This document shows positions 15,631 through 22,747 of a stretch of DNA of 45,178 nt, one piece after another. The position numbers and the translations under genes are program-made. The notes under the pieces were generated by a model, which saw nothing but the letters and a program-made list of their open reading frames with translations, was not told the origin of the DNA and did no database searches. Source of the stretch: an uncultured Pelagibacteraceae bacterium. GTDB lineage: Bacteria; Pseudomonadota; Alphaproteobacteria; Pelagibacterales; Pelagibacteraceae. Position 1 is the first letter of the stretch; each line of letters starts with the position of its first letter. The stretch lies in NCBI GenBank assembly GCA_902596785.1, contig CACJVG010000006.1, positions 1 through 45,178 on the forward strand. The letters run 5' to 3'.

Positions 15631-16635
15631 ATGAAAGCTCTAGTATATACAGGTACTCAGGAATTAGTTTATAGAGACGAACCAAACCCAATTGAAGTTT
15701 CAGGAGAAAGTATTTTAAAAATACATGCCTCAGGGATATGTGGCTCGGATATGCATGCTTATCATGGACATGATGAAAGAAGAGTGCCCCCATTAATATT
15801 GGGACATGAGGTAAGTGGAGAAGTTCAGAATGGCAAATTCAAAGGAAAAGATGTTGTTTTAAATCCTTTAATTACTTGTGGTAAATGTGAATATTGCACA
15901 AGTGGAAGAGAGCATCTTTGTCCAAACAGAATTATTTTAGGTATGAATAAACCAATTGAAAGACAAGGTGTTTTTGCAGAATTTGTATCAACTCCTGATC
16001 AAAACATTTATGAAATTCCAGAAGGTTTAGATAAAAACGAGGCGCCAGTAGCAGAGCCAACTGCTGTTTCTTTACACGCGGTATTAATGGGCGAGCAAGC
16101 ATTGAGTAAACCTTTATCTGAATGCAAAACCTTAATTCAAGGTGGTGGTGCGATTGGTTTGTTATGTGGACTAATATTATCAAAAATTAAAGGCAACAAA
16201 GACATAATTCTTTCTGACCCAAATAAATTAAGACTAAAAGAATGCTCCAAATATTTGGAAGCAAAATATGTAGCTCCAAATGACAAGGAAATAGCTAGCA
16301 ATAGCTTTGATATAGTTTTTGATACGGTTGGACTAGAAATCTCAAGACAACAGGCAATCGAAGTAGTCAAACCAGGTGGAACTATCATTCACATAGGTTT
16401 AACTCAGCCTGCTGGAACCTTTAATTTTAGAAAAATGACCTTACAAGAAGTGACAGTTATTGGCACTTATTGCTATACAAATAAAGATTTTGAACAAACT
16501 TTAAAGATTTTAGCAAATAAAGATATTGGATCACTAGATTGGATTGAGTTTAGAGAATTAAAAAGTGGTGGAGATGCCTTTAAGCAAATACACGATGGCA
16601 CATGTGTTGCCCCAAAAATTATCCTTTTACCTTAG
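15631..16635 (+). CDS. Zinc-dependent medium-chain alcohol dehydrogenase
   Basis: This 334-residue MDR-family dehydrogenase has catalytic zinc ligands in GICGSD (Cys37) and GHE (His59, Glu60). Four structural zinc cysteines are at residues 83, 86, 89 and 97 (CGKCEYCTSGREHLC). The cofactor-binding motif GGGAIGLLCGL lies near residue 170, followed by a strand ending SDPNKLRLKE that suggests NAD. It resembles threonine and polyol (sorbitol, galactitol phosphate) dehydrogenases, but specificity is open. Its position right behind two transporters suggests it oxidises an imported compound. Its 3' end overlaps a small convergent ORF by 17 bp. Confidence 0.88.
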   Translation: MKALVYTGTQELVYRDEPNPIEVSGESILKIHASGICGSDMHAYHGHDERRVPPLILGHEVSGEVQNGKFKGKDVVLNPLITCGKCEYCTSGREHLCPNRIILGMNKPIERQGVFAEFVSTPDQNIYEIPEGLDKNEAPVAEPTAVSLHAVLMGEQALSKPLSECKTLIQGGGAIGLLCGLILSKIKGNKDIILSDPNKLRLKECSKYLEAKYVAPNDKEIASNSFDIVFDTVGLEISRQQAIEVVKPGGTIIHIGLTQPAGTFNFRKMTLQEVTVIGTYCYTNKDFEQTLKILANKDIGSLDWIEFRELKSGGDAFKQIHDGTCVAPKIILLP

Positions 16636-16768
16636 AAATTAAGTCTATTTTTGAGTTAAGAGCTCTTGATCCTCCTGTTTTAAACTCCTTAGATACAACT
16701 GGAGCTGATATCATAAACGACCAGTAAACCAAAAGTATAAATACAGATATAATTTTCACAGTATTCAT
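16619..16768 (-). CDS. Small secreted or membrane peptide, 49 aa
   Basis: A minus-strand ORF begins at ATG 16766-16768 and encodes MNTVKIISVFILLVYWSFMI followed by SAPVVSKEFKTGG and a hydrophilic tail, ending TAA at 16619. The first 25 residues look like a signal peptide or single membrane anchor, with small residues at a possible cleavage site (SAPVVS). It fills the otherwise empty gap between the dehydrogenase and the DUF3047 gene, and overlaps the former by 17 bp tail to tail. I do not recognise a family. Coding status rests on the sensible hydrophobicity pattern and position. Confidence 0.55.
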   Translation of the reverse strand: MNTVKIISVFILLVYWSFMISAPVVSKEFKTGGSRALNSKIDLISKVKG

Positions 16769-16848
16769 TTAACAATCAATTTTGAATTTAGAATGTTGAA
16801 ATTGTGACTGAATATTGAATTTATAAATAATCTATCTATAAGAAGAAC

Positions 16849-17499
16849 ATGTTAAAAATTTTTTATATTTTTATTACATCATTAATCTTTCTTGGCTCAG
16901 CATATTCAGAAACTGTTAAAGTTTTTGATTTTACTGAAAAAGAATTGTCAGCACTTGAGATACGTAAAGTAAGAGGAGCAGATAACAATACTTCTTATAC
17001 AGTTGGATCAAATGAAAATGGCAATTTTTTAAAAGCAGTAGCAGACAATGCTGCTTCGGGCCTTGGAAAAGAGATCAAAATTGATCTAAATAAAACACCT
17101 TTTATCAATATTACATGGAAAATAGAGAAGGATCTTCGAGGGATTAAAGAGAATACGAAAAAAGGACATGATTATGCCGCCCGTGTTTTTGCGATTAAAA
17201 AAACCGGAGCCACACCTTTATCAAATAGAGCAATTAATTATGTTTTTTCAAGTAATAGTGAAGTTGGTGAAAATAGACCAAGTCCATATACAAAAAAATC
17301 TATAGATAATGTATTAGCAACCACCAAAGACAACCTAAATGAATGGGTAACAGTAAAAGCCAATGTTAAAGAAGATTTTAAAAAATTTCATGATCTAGAT
17401 GTGAATGAACTAGATGGTTTGGCTATAATGGCTGATACTGATAATTCTAAAATGAAATCAATTTCTTATTTTCAGAATATTTATTTTTCAGCAGATTAA
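16849..17499 (+). CDS. DUF3047 family exported protein
   Basis: This 216-residue protein has a signal peptide (MLKIFYIFITSLIFLGSAYS). The mature part follows the DUF3047 pattern: ENGNFLKAVADNAASGLGKE, then INITWKIEKDLRG, DYAARVFAIKK, LSNRAINYVFSS, NRPSPYTKKSI and a C-terminal DGLAIMADTDNSKMKSISYF. This conserved beta-sandwich domain is found in exported proteobacterial proteins and is of unknown function; it may bind a ligand. The codons around 17173-17215 (DYAARV to GATP) are a little richer in G+C than their surroundings. Small genes flank it on both sides, and it has its own upstream gap of 80 bp. Confidence 0.85.
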   Translation: MLKIFYIFITSLIFLGSAYSETVKVFDFTEKELSALEIRKVRGADNNTSYTVGSNENGNFLKAVADNAASGLGKEIKIDLNKTPFINITWKIEKDLRGIKENTKKGHDYAARVFAIKKTGATPLSNRAINYVFSSNSEVGENRPSPYTKKSIDNVLATTKDNLNEWVTVKANVKEDFKKFHDLDVNELDGLAIMADTDNSKMKSISYFQNIYFSAD

Positions 17500-17640
17500 T
17501 TACCATTTTAAATACTTTTTTAATCCAATACTTAAAAACGATAATAAAATAGCTGCGATAACATCAGCGATTGGAATTGCATTTGGAAATCCAAAGTTCC
17601 ATAAAATTACTCCGATTAACCAAATTATATAAATTTTCAT
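17500..17640 (-). CDS. Small membrane peptide, 46 aa
   Basis: A minus-strand ORF from ATG 17638-17640 to TAA 17500-17502 encodes MKIYIIWLIGVILWNFGFPN followed by AIPIADVIAAILLSFLSIGLKKYLKW. This is two membrane helices joined by a Pro/Asn turn, with a basic C-terminus. It abuts the DUF3047 stop exactly, tail to tail. The ideal helix-turn-helix hydrophobicity in a gap of nearly the same length argues that it is real. I know no named family. Confidence 0.6.
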   Translation of the reverse strand: MKIYIIWLIGVILWNFGFPNAIPIADVIAAILLSFLSIGLKKYLKW

Positions 17641-17660
17641 CTAAGATATTATATCTTAGA
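17640..17660. promoter_or_regulatory. Palindrome between two divergent genes
   Basis: TCTAAGATA (17640-17648) and TATCTTAGA (17652-17660) form a perfect 9-bp inverted repeat with a 3-base centre. It starts right at the start codon of the 46-aa peptide gene and lies 37 bp before the ybgC ATG, between divergent genes. It could be an operator for a dimeric regulator or a short hairpin. No T-run follows on either strand that would make it a terminator. Confidence 0.4.
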
Positions 17661-17697
17661 TTCTGTTAAATTTTTATTTATTTGATATTATTAACTT

Positions 17698-18111
17698 ATG
17701 CATAAAAACTTTACTCATAATGTTAAAGTGTATTATGAGGACACAGACGCTGGTGGAGTTGTGTACTATGCAAATTATTTAAAATATTTAGAAAGAGCTA
17801 GAACTGAAGCGTTATCAACTATTGGATTAAGCAATACAAAAATAAAAAATGATTTTGGTGCTCTCATAATTGTTAAATCGTGCAATATTGAATATAAAAA
17901 ATCTGCATATTTAGAAGATGATCTACAAATTAAATCTTTTGTAGACTCTACTTCAAAAACTTCTTTTTTAATGAATCAATCAATATTTAAAGATGAGGAA
18001 TTGATCGTAGAGGCTAAAATTCATCTAGTATTTATAAATGAAAAATTTAAACCGGTTCAAATTCCAGAAAAAATCTTATCAGACTTTAAACCCTATACTT
18101 CTGGTTCATAG
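17698..18111 (+). CDS. ybgC: YbgC-type acyl-CoA thioesterase (hotdog fold)
   Basis: This 137-residue hotdog-fold thioesterase has VKVYYEDTDAGGVVYYANYL near residues 9-28, the YbgC signature with the catalytic Asp in EDTDAGG. YLERARTEAL follows, then VKSCNIEYKKSAYLEDDLQI. In many proteobacteria YbgC heads the tol-pal operon and acts on acyl-CoA or acyl-ACP linked to phospholipid metabolism; tol genes are not next to it here. Its last 26 bp overlap the end of the convergent uracil-DNA glycosylase gene. Confidence 0.9.
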   Translation: MHKNFTHNVKVYYEDTDAGGVVYYANYLKYLERARTEALSTIGLSNTKIKNDFGALIIVKSCNIEYKKSAYLEDDLQIKSFVDSTSKTSFLMNQSIFKDEELIVEAKIHLVFINEKFKPVQIPEKILSDFKPYTSGS

Positions 18112-18781
18112 ATATTTTTGTAACTTTTTTAAATAAGTCTACAATCATTTTTTCAGATATAAGTTTAGTATTTACATTTCTAGGGCTAGGGTGATAACAG
18201 GCAATTAGTTTAATATTTCCTGGTAGTAAATAGGATTTTCCATGAATAAATTTTATCTTCTCATTAAAACTATATTTTTTTTTATAAAATTTAACACAAT
18301 TATCAAATGCTACCTTTCCTAATGCAATAATAGTTTTTAATTTTTTTAAATTATTAATCTCGCTATCAAAGTATTTTGAACAATTATTAAGCTCTTCTAA
18401 TTTAGGTTTGTCTCCTGGAGGAACACATTTTAAAATATTAGTTATATATGTCGATTTTAATTTGAGACCATCATTTAGATTTTCTGAATTTGGTTGGTTT
18501 GAAATTTTAGCTTTAAATAAACATTTAAATAAAAAATCTCCAGATTTATCACCTGTGAATGCTCTTCCTGTTCGTGTGCCTCCATGTGCTGCTGGGGCCA
18601 ATCCAATTATTAAAATTTTTGCATCAATTTCGCCAAAACCTGTAACTGGTTTTCCCCAGTAGGTTTCGTCTATATTTTGTTTTCTTTTTTCTGTTGAAAT
18701 TTTTTTAACAAAATTAACAAGCCTTGGACATTTTTTACATTTAAGAATTGTTTTATTTAAACTATCTATTTTAATATTCAT
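18086..18781 (-). CDS. Uracil-DNA glycosylase, family 5 (UDGb-like)
   Basis: This 231-residue repair enzyme removes uracil (and possibly hypoxanthine) from DNA. An N-terminal iron-sulphur-type cluster begins with KCKKCPRLVNFV. Motif A reads GLAPAAHGGTRTGRAFTGD, which is the family-5 form and lacks the catalytic Asp of family 4. The C-terminal motif is YHPSPRNVNT. Further Cys residues in ILKCVPPGDKP and in NCSKY could complete a 4Fe-4S site. Its start codon is only 2 bases from that of the divergent histidine-phosphatase gene, and its end overlaps ybgC by 26 bp. Confidence 0.9.
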   Translation of the reverse strand: MNIKIDSLNKTILKCKKCPRLVNFVKKISTEKRKQNIDETYWGKPVTGFGEIDAKILIIGLAPAAHGGTRTGRAFTGDKSGDFLFKCLFKAKISNQPNSENLNDGLKLKSTYITNILKCVPPGDKPKLEELNNCSKYFDSEINNLKKLKTIIALGKVAFDNCVKFYKKKYSFNEKIKFIHGKSYLLPGNIKLIACYHPSPRNVNTKLISEKMIVDLFKKVTKISMNQKYRV

Positions 18782-18783
18782 AA

Positions 18784-19341
18784 ATGAAAATTTTAAATTA
18801 TTTAGCCATAATATTTATATGTATTAATCCCTCAGTTAAAGCAGATTCAAAACAAACTTTAATTAATGAATTACAAAAGGGTGGAAAATTAATTTTCATA
18901 AGACATGCTTATGCCCCTGGTGGTGGCGATCCAGATAATTTCGATATTAACGATTGTAAAACTCAAAGAAATTTAAGTGATAGTGGTAGAGTTCAATCAC
19001 AAAAAATTGGTAATTTTTTTAAGAAAAATAAAATTTCTATTGGAAAAGTTTATTCCAGCGAATGGTGTCGATGTAAAGAAACAGCATCTATTGCCTTTAA
19101 AGAATATGAAACTAAAAATTTTTTAAACTCATTTTTTAGTGCAAAATTTGCCAGCAATAGAAAAAAGCAAGTTATTGATTTTGATAAATTTATTAGCACT
19201 TGGGATAAAGATCAAAATTTAGTTTTTGTTACACATTATGTAGTAATTTCTGAAATTTTAAATTATGCACCATCATCTGGAGAGATTGTTGTTTCGGATA
19301 AAAGTTTAAAAGTTATTGATACTTTAGAAATTGAATATTAA
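18784..19341 (+). CDS. Exported histidine phosphatase superfamily protein
   Basis: This 185-residue protein has a signal peptide (MKILNYLAIIFICINPSVKA) and a phosphoglycerate-mutase-like fold. The catalytic RHA motif is in LIFIRHAYAPGGGDPDNF. NLSDSGRVQSQKIGNFF follows, then KVYSSEWCRCKETASIAF, and the second catalytic His is in FVTHYVVISEIL. Such periplasmic members act on phosphorylated substrates that are hard to predict. The gene starts 3 bases after the divergent uracil-DNA glycosylase ATG, so it can have almost no leader unless transcription starts within that gene. Confidence 0.87.
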   Translation: MKILNYLAIIFICINPSVKADSKQTLINELQKGGKLIFIRHAYAPGGGDPDNFDINDCKTQRNLSDSGRVQSQKIGNFFKKNKISIGKVYSSEWCRCKETASIAFKEYETKNFLNSFFSAKFASNRKKQVIDFDKFISTWDKDQNLVFVTHYVVISEILNYAPSSGEIVVSDKSLKVIDTLEIEY

Positions 19342-19352
19342 AGTAAATTATC

Positions 19353-19490
19353 ATGTCATCTAAAAGAGCAATGAGACAAGCGCAAAAACAAGCATACGCG
19401 AAGCATCGTTCAAATATTACAAATAGTAGATTTGAACTTAAGAAAAAATTTATTACTAAAAACAAAGAAGAAAAAAAAAATAAAAATTAA
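19353..19490 (+). CDS. Small basic protein, 45 aa
   Basis: An ORF from ATG 19353 to TAA 19488-19490 encodes MSSKRAMRQAQKQAYAKHRS followed by NITNSRFELKKKFITKNKEEKKNKN. It is very rich in Lys, Arg and Gln, without hydrophobic stretches, and probably helical and nucleic-acid or ribosome associated. It lies 11 bp after the histidine phosphatase gene on the same strand. The codons include GCG, CGT and AAG and look selected rather than random. I do not recognise a family. Confidence 0.55.
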   Translation: MSSKRAMRQAQKQAYAKHRSNITNSRFELKKKFITKNKEEKKNKN

Positions 19491-19509
19491 CTTTCTTGAT
19501 CAAATTTCT

Positions 19510-19965
19510 CTATTTTTTTACAATTTGATTTTTAGATAATTGATCTAGAGAATTTTTATATTCATCATTAATTTTACAATTAGATATTTTAGATAAACTT
19601 TCGACATCATTTAAAACAGCTTTAACAAATATTTCTGGTTTATTTTTTTCAAATAAAATTTGAGTATAAAACTGAGGATAACCATGTTTTAATGTAAGTA
19701 TTTTTCCATCTTCCTCATAAATATTTCTCACATAGGAGTTTTTCTTTTTAACGCTTAAATCGGTGATTTTATATTTTTGATAAGTTTTTTCATTATAAAC
19801 GTAATTACGCGTCATAATTAGTTCATTAAGATTTAAAATATATTCATTTTTTAAAAAACTGTCCTCTTTATGATCACATTCACTCAACACAATTATTTCT
19901 GAGTGAGAATTAAAGGATATAAAAAAAAATGATAAAAAAAATATTAAAAATTTATTTTCTCTCAT
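19510..19965 (-). CDS. Secreted hypothetical protein with a trigger-factor-derived C-terminus
   Basis: From the ATG at 19963-19965 (preferred over a TTG at 19977) the gene encodes 151 residues. MRENKFLIFFLSFFFISFNSHS is a signal peptide. The mature part (EIIVLSECDHKEDSFLKNEY and on) has two or three Cys and no family I recognise. Residues 132-148 read [17 protein letters not shown], identical to residues 274-290 of the trigger factor in this window and encoded by an identical 53-bp stretch in inverted orientation. Only VKK follows before the stop. The original C-terminus therefore seems to have been replaced or extended by copied tig sequence. Its start overlaps the stop of the upstream 57-aa ORF. 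Confidence 0.75.
   Translation of the reverse strand: MRENKFLIFFLSFFFISFNSHSEIIVLSECDHKEDSFLKNEYILNLNELIMTRNYVYNEKTYQKYKITDLSVKKKNSYVRNIYEEDGKILTLKHGYPQFYTQILFEKNKPEIFVKAVLNDVESLSKISNCKINDEYKNSLDQLSKNQIVKK
19522..19574 (-). repeat. 53-bp inverted duplicate, copy in the secreted hypothetical gene
   Basis: Read on the minus strand this copy is identical over 53 bases to 21398-21450 on the plus strand. Both copies are translated in the same frame. The first flanking base mismatches on each side. The spacer between the two copies is 1,823 bp. Confidence 0.95.
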
Positions 19966-20125
19966 TTTTATCAACAAAAAATAAAGCTATAATAAATATT
20001 ACAGTCCAAGCAAATACAGACAATGTTTTTAAAGGGGTGGTATCTGCTCCCCAAACATCAAAGAATAAAGCGCCAATAATTATCCCTATAGCATAGATAA
20101 TACTTACAATTTTAACTTTACTCAT
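19952..20125 (-). CDS. Small two-helix membrane protein, 57 aa
   Basis: A minus-strand ORF from ATG 20123-20125 to TAA 19952-19954 encodes MSKVKIVSIIYAIGIIIGAL followed by FFDVWGADTTPLKTLSVFAW and a second helix, ending VDKNERK. Two membrane helices are joined by a short polar loop, with a basic tail. It lies 7 bp after the DUF1289 gene and overlaps the start of the next gene by 14 bp, so the three probably form one minus-strand operon. Family unknown. Confidence 0.65.
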   Translation of the reverse strand: MSKVKIVSIIYAIGIIIGALFFDVWGADTTPLKTLSVFAWTVIFIIALFFVDKNERK

Positions 20126-20132
20126 ATTTTTA

Positions 20133-20384
20133 TCATTCTTTGATTAAGTTTTTCTTAAAAAGAGACATACCATTATTGATTTTATATGAGTAAGACTCTT
20201 TAAAGCTCTCAAGCTGCCAACCAGTAAGCCTTTTTTCAATTTCAATAATATTTTCTTTTTTCCAGTCATCAGTTGTTTCTTCCAATTTCCAAAGTCTTTT
20301 TTCCTCATTACTTCTTCCACAACCATAACAATAACCTGTTGATGGATCAGTTTTACAAATGCTTATGCAAGGTGAAACAATCAT
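20133..20384 (-). CDS. DUF1289 family Cys-rich protein
   Basis: This 83-residue protein opens MIVSPCISICKTDPSTGYCYGCGRSNEE, the DUF1289 pattern with four Cys (PCxxxC...CxGC) that probably bind zinc or an iron-sulphur cluster. RLW and a WKKENIIEIEKRL helix follow. The family is small, widespread in proteobacteria and uncharacterised. The gene is first in a minus-strand set with two small genes and diverges from tRNA-Leu across 101 bp. Confidence 0.88.
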   Translation of the reverse strand: MIVSPCISICKTDPSTGYCYGCGRSNEEKRLWKLEETTDDWKKENIIEIEKRLTGWQLESFKESYSYKINNGMSLFKKNLIKE

Positions 20385-20442
20385 TTTTTATAAATTAGTA
20401 TAAATTTTATTAGATAAATAGATAATTTTTTAACAATTGTCA

Positions 20443-20471
20443 TTGGACAAATAGTTTCAATAATATATAAA
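20443..20471 (+). promoter_or_regulatory. Likely sigma-70 promoter of tRNA-Leu
   Basis: TTGGAC at 20443-20448 and TATAAA at 20466-20471 are separated by exactly 17 bases. The tRNA body begins 15 bases after the -10 element. The same transcript could continue into tig, whose start is 10 bp after the tRNA. Confidence 0.55.
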
Positions 20472-20485
20472 ACCTCGTAATTTGT

Positions 20486-20570
20486 GGGGCGATGGCGGAA
20501 TTGGTAGACGCGTTGGTCTTAGGAACCAATATGGCAACATGTGAAGGTTCGAGTCCTTTTCGCCCTACCA
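20486..20570 (+). tRNA. tRNA-Leu (anticodon UAG)
   Basis: The 85-base sequence folds as a class II tRNA. The acceptor arms are GGGGCGA and TCGCCCT, with a G-T first pair. The D-arm contains TTGGTAGA. The anticodon stem TTGGT/ACCAA encloses the loop CTTAGGA (anticodon TAG). An extended variable arm (TATGGCAACATGT) and a GGTTCGAGTCC T-arm follow. The discriminator A and CCA are encoded. Confidence 0.95.
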
Positions 20571-20580
20571 TTAAAATATT

Positions 20581-22011
20581 ATGAAAGTTACAGTAGAAAA
20601 TAAAAAAGGATTAAATAAAGACCTTAAAGTTTTTATCGACAAAAAGACAATGAGCTCTTATATGGATGAAAAATATGAGGAGATAAAAGGTAGTGTAAAT
20701 CTTAAAGGATTTAGACCAGGTAAAGTTCCAAAAGAAATTTTAAAGAGACAATTTGGTAAAGCAGTTTTTGGAGAAGTTTTAGATAAAGTTTTAAAAGAAA
20801 CATCTACAAAAGCGTTAGAAGAAAATAAAATTAAACCAGCCGGTCAACCCAAGCTTGACTTAAAGACTTACGGTGAAGATAAAGATCTTGAGTATGTTTT
20901 ATCAGTAACTGAGTTACCAAAAGTTGAAATAAAATCTTTAGAAAATATTAAATTTGACGAATACACTGTAAAAATTGATGATAGTGAAACAGATAAAAGA
21001 ATTAAAGAAATAGCTAAAAACCAACCAAATTTTAAAGAAGTAAGCGCTGATACAAAAGCTAAAAAAGGTGATTTAGTTTCTTTAGATTACAAAGCAACAG
21101 TTGATGGCAAGGATTTTAAAGGAAGTGAAGGAAAGAATACCCAGCTAACTTTAGGAAAAGATTTATTTTTAAAAGGTTTTGATGATCAATTGATTGGAGT
21201 TAAGAAAGATGATGAAAAAATTGTAGAAGCAACTTTACCAGAAAATTTCCCAGAAAAAGAATTAGTAAATAAAAAAGCTAAATTTAATTGTAAAATTTTA
21301 AGTGTTAAGCAATCAGAACAAGTAAAAATTGATGATGATTTTGCAAAAAATTTAGGAGCAAAAGATTTAAAAGATTTAAAAACATTAATTTCAAAACAAA
21401 TTAATGATGAATATAAAAATTCTCTAGATCAATTATCTAAAAATCAAATTTTAAAAGAAATTGAAAAAATTAAAGTTGATGAAGTTCCTGAAAATTTAGT
21501 TGATGAAGAAGTAAAAATTCTCTCACAAGGCATGTCAGAAGAAGAAGTAAAGAAAAATAAAAAAAACTTCGAAGAAAAAGCTAAAACAAGAATTAAAACT
21601 GGTTTAATTTTAAATGAGTTTGGTGAAAAAAATAAAATTAAAGTAACAGAACAAGAAGTTCAGGCTGAAGTGCAAAAGCAATTAAGAATGATGCCTGGAC
21701 AAGAAAAAATGGTTATGGATTTTTATCAAAAAAACCCATCAGCATTAGCGAGTTTAAGAGGAACCGTATATGAGGAAAAAATTTTAAATTTAATTAAAGA
21801 AAAAGGCAAAGCAAATAAGAAAGAAATTTCAAAAGAAGAAGCTGAAAAGATTTTAAAAGAAGCTCATAAACATGATCATGATCATGGAAAAGAAAAAAAA
21901 GAAACTAAGAAAAAATCACCTACAACATCTGCTAAAGAAAAAAAACCTACAACTAAAAAGGCAAAATCAAAGCCTGCAGTGAAAAAGACAAAAAAGGTTA
22001 GCAAAAAGTAA
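20581..22011 (+). CDS. tig: Trigger factor, with a long His/Lys-rich tail
   Basis: This ribosome-bound chaperone and peptidyl-prolyl isomerase has 476 residues. The ribosome-docking motif GFRPGKVP is at residues 43-50. The FKBP-like domain spans about 155-245 ([36 protein letters not shown]), and the helical substrate-binding C-domain follows to about 425. Residues 274-290 are the source-like copy of the 53-bp inverted duplicate, since here they sit in the normal C-domain position. Past residue 425 is a tail [13 protein letters not shown] followed by about 35 residues dominated by Lys, Thr and Ser, absent from the 432-residue E. coli protein. It could bind metal or RNA. It starts 10 bp after tRNA-Leu and precedes clpP-clpX-lon. 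Confidence 0.95.
   Translation: MKVTVENKKGLNKDLKVFIDKKTMSSYMDEKYEEIKGSVNLKGFRPGKVPKEILKRQFGKAVFGEVLDKVLKETSTKALEENKIKPAGQPKLDLKTYGEDKDLEYVLSVTELPKVEIKSLENIKFDEYTVKIDDSETDKRIKEIAKNQPNFKEVSADTKAKKGDLVSLDYKATVDGKDFKGSEGKNTQLTLGKDLFLKGFDDQLIGVKKDDEKIVEATLPENFPEKELVNKKAKFNCKILSVKQSEQVKIDDDFAKNLGAKDLKDLKTLISKQINDEYKNSLDQLSKNQILKEIEKIKVDEVPENLVDEEVKILSQGMSEEEVKKNKKNFEEKAKTRIKTGLILNEFGEKNKIKVTEQEVQAEVQKQLRMMPGQEKMVMDFYQKNPSALASLRGTVYEEKILNLIKEKGKANKKEISKEEAEKILKEAHKHDHDHGKEKKETKKKSPTTSAKEKKPTTKKAKSKPAVKKTKKVSKK
21398..21450 (+). repeat. 53-bp inverted duplicate, copy in tig
   Basis: This segment is identical to the minus strand of 19522-19574. It encodes the last two bases of a Gln codon plus 17 codons ([17 protein letters not shown]) of the trigger-factor C-domain. 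Confidence 0.95.
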
Positions 22012-22043
22012 TCTCAAGTTGTATAAGTAGAACGAATCAACTT

Positions 22044-22655
22044 ATGACAAGAAAATTATCAGAGCATATGAGCAATCTTGTACCAATGGTTGTTGAACAA
22101 TCAAGTAAAGGTGAAAGAGCTTATGATATTTATTCAAGACTACTAAAAGAAAGAATTATTTTTTTAACAGGTCAAATAAACGACAATGTTGCGTCATTAG
22201 TCACAGCTCAATTATTATTTTTAGAAGCTGAAGATCCAAAAAAAGAAATTTATCTATACATTAACAGTCCCGGAGGTTTAGTTACAGCTGGACTCGGTAT
22301 TTATGACACAATGCAATATGTGAAGCCAGACATTTCTACTTTGTGTATAGGTCAAGCAGCTTCAATGGGTTCTTTTTTGCTTGCCGCTGGCACAAAAGGA
22401 AAAAGATTTTCATTACCAAATTCAAGAATTATGGTTCACCAGCCATCCGCAGGTTTTCAAGGTCAGGCAACTGATATTGAAATTCATGCTAATGAAGTTT
22501 TGTCTTTAAAAAAAAGGCTTAATGAAATTTATTCAAAGCATACTGGAAAAAGTGTTGAAGAAATAAAATCTGCTCTTGAAAGAGATAATTTTATGACCGC
22601 AGATGTCGCACAATCTTTTGGTCTAATTGACGAAGTTGTAGAAAAAAGATCTTAA
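22044..22655 (+). CDS. clpP: ATP-dependent Clp protease proteolytic subunit
   Basis: This 203-residue serine protease subunit forms the tetradecameric barrel used by ClpX. The catalytic Ser is in [11 protein letters not shown] (Ser107) and the catalytic His in IMVHQPSAG (His132). [18 protein letters not shown] and the [20 protein letters not shown] segment are standard. Length is normal. It starts 32 bp after tig and is followed by clpX after 92 bp. Confidence 0.97.
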   Translation: MTRKLSEHMSNLVPMVVEQSSKGERAYDIYSRLLKERIIFLTGQINDNVASLVTAQLLFLEAEDPKKEIYLYINSPGGLVTAGLGIYDTMQYVKPDISTLCIGQAASMGSFLLAAGTKGKRFSLPNSRIMVHQPSAGFQGQATDIEIHANEVLSLKKRLNEIYSKHTGKSVEEIKSALERDNFMTADVAQSFGLIDEVVEKRS

Positions 22656-22707
22656 TACACAATATATTGAGTCATTATTAATCGAAACTTGATTAGTGTG
22701 AGTCTTC

Positions 22708-22713
22708 TATAAT
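22708..22713 (+). promoter_or_regulatory. Possible -10 element before clpX
   Basis: A TATAAT hexamer stands in the 92-bp clpP-clpX gap, 35 bases before the clpX ATG, with only poor -35 matches upstream. A separate clpX promoter is possible but weakly supported. The rest of the gap holds no obvious terminator. Confidence 0.3.
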
Positions 22714-22747
22714 AAAGTAATTAAATTGATTCGTTATAAAAATTAAA

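Noticed and set aside
22656-22747. Heat-shock-type promoter or small RNA before clpX
   Set aside because: Only a TATAAT and a weak 6-bp dyad are visible; no convincing sigma-32 pair or stable fold.
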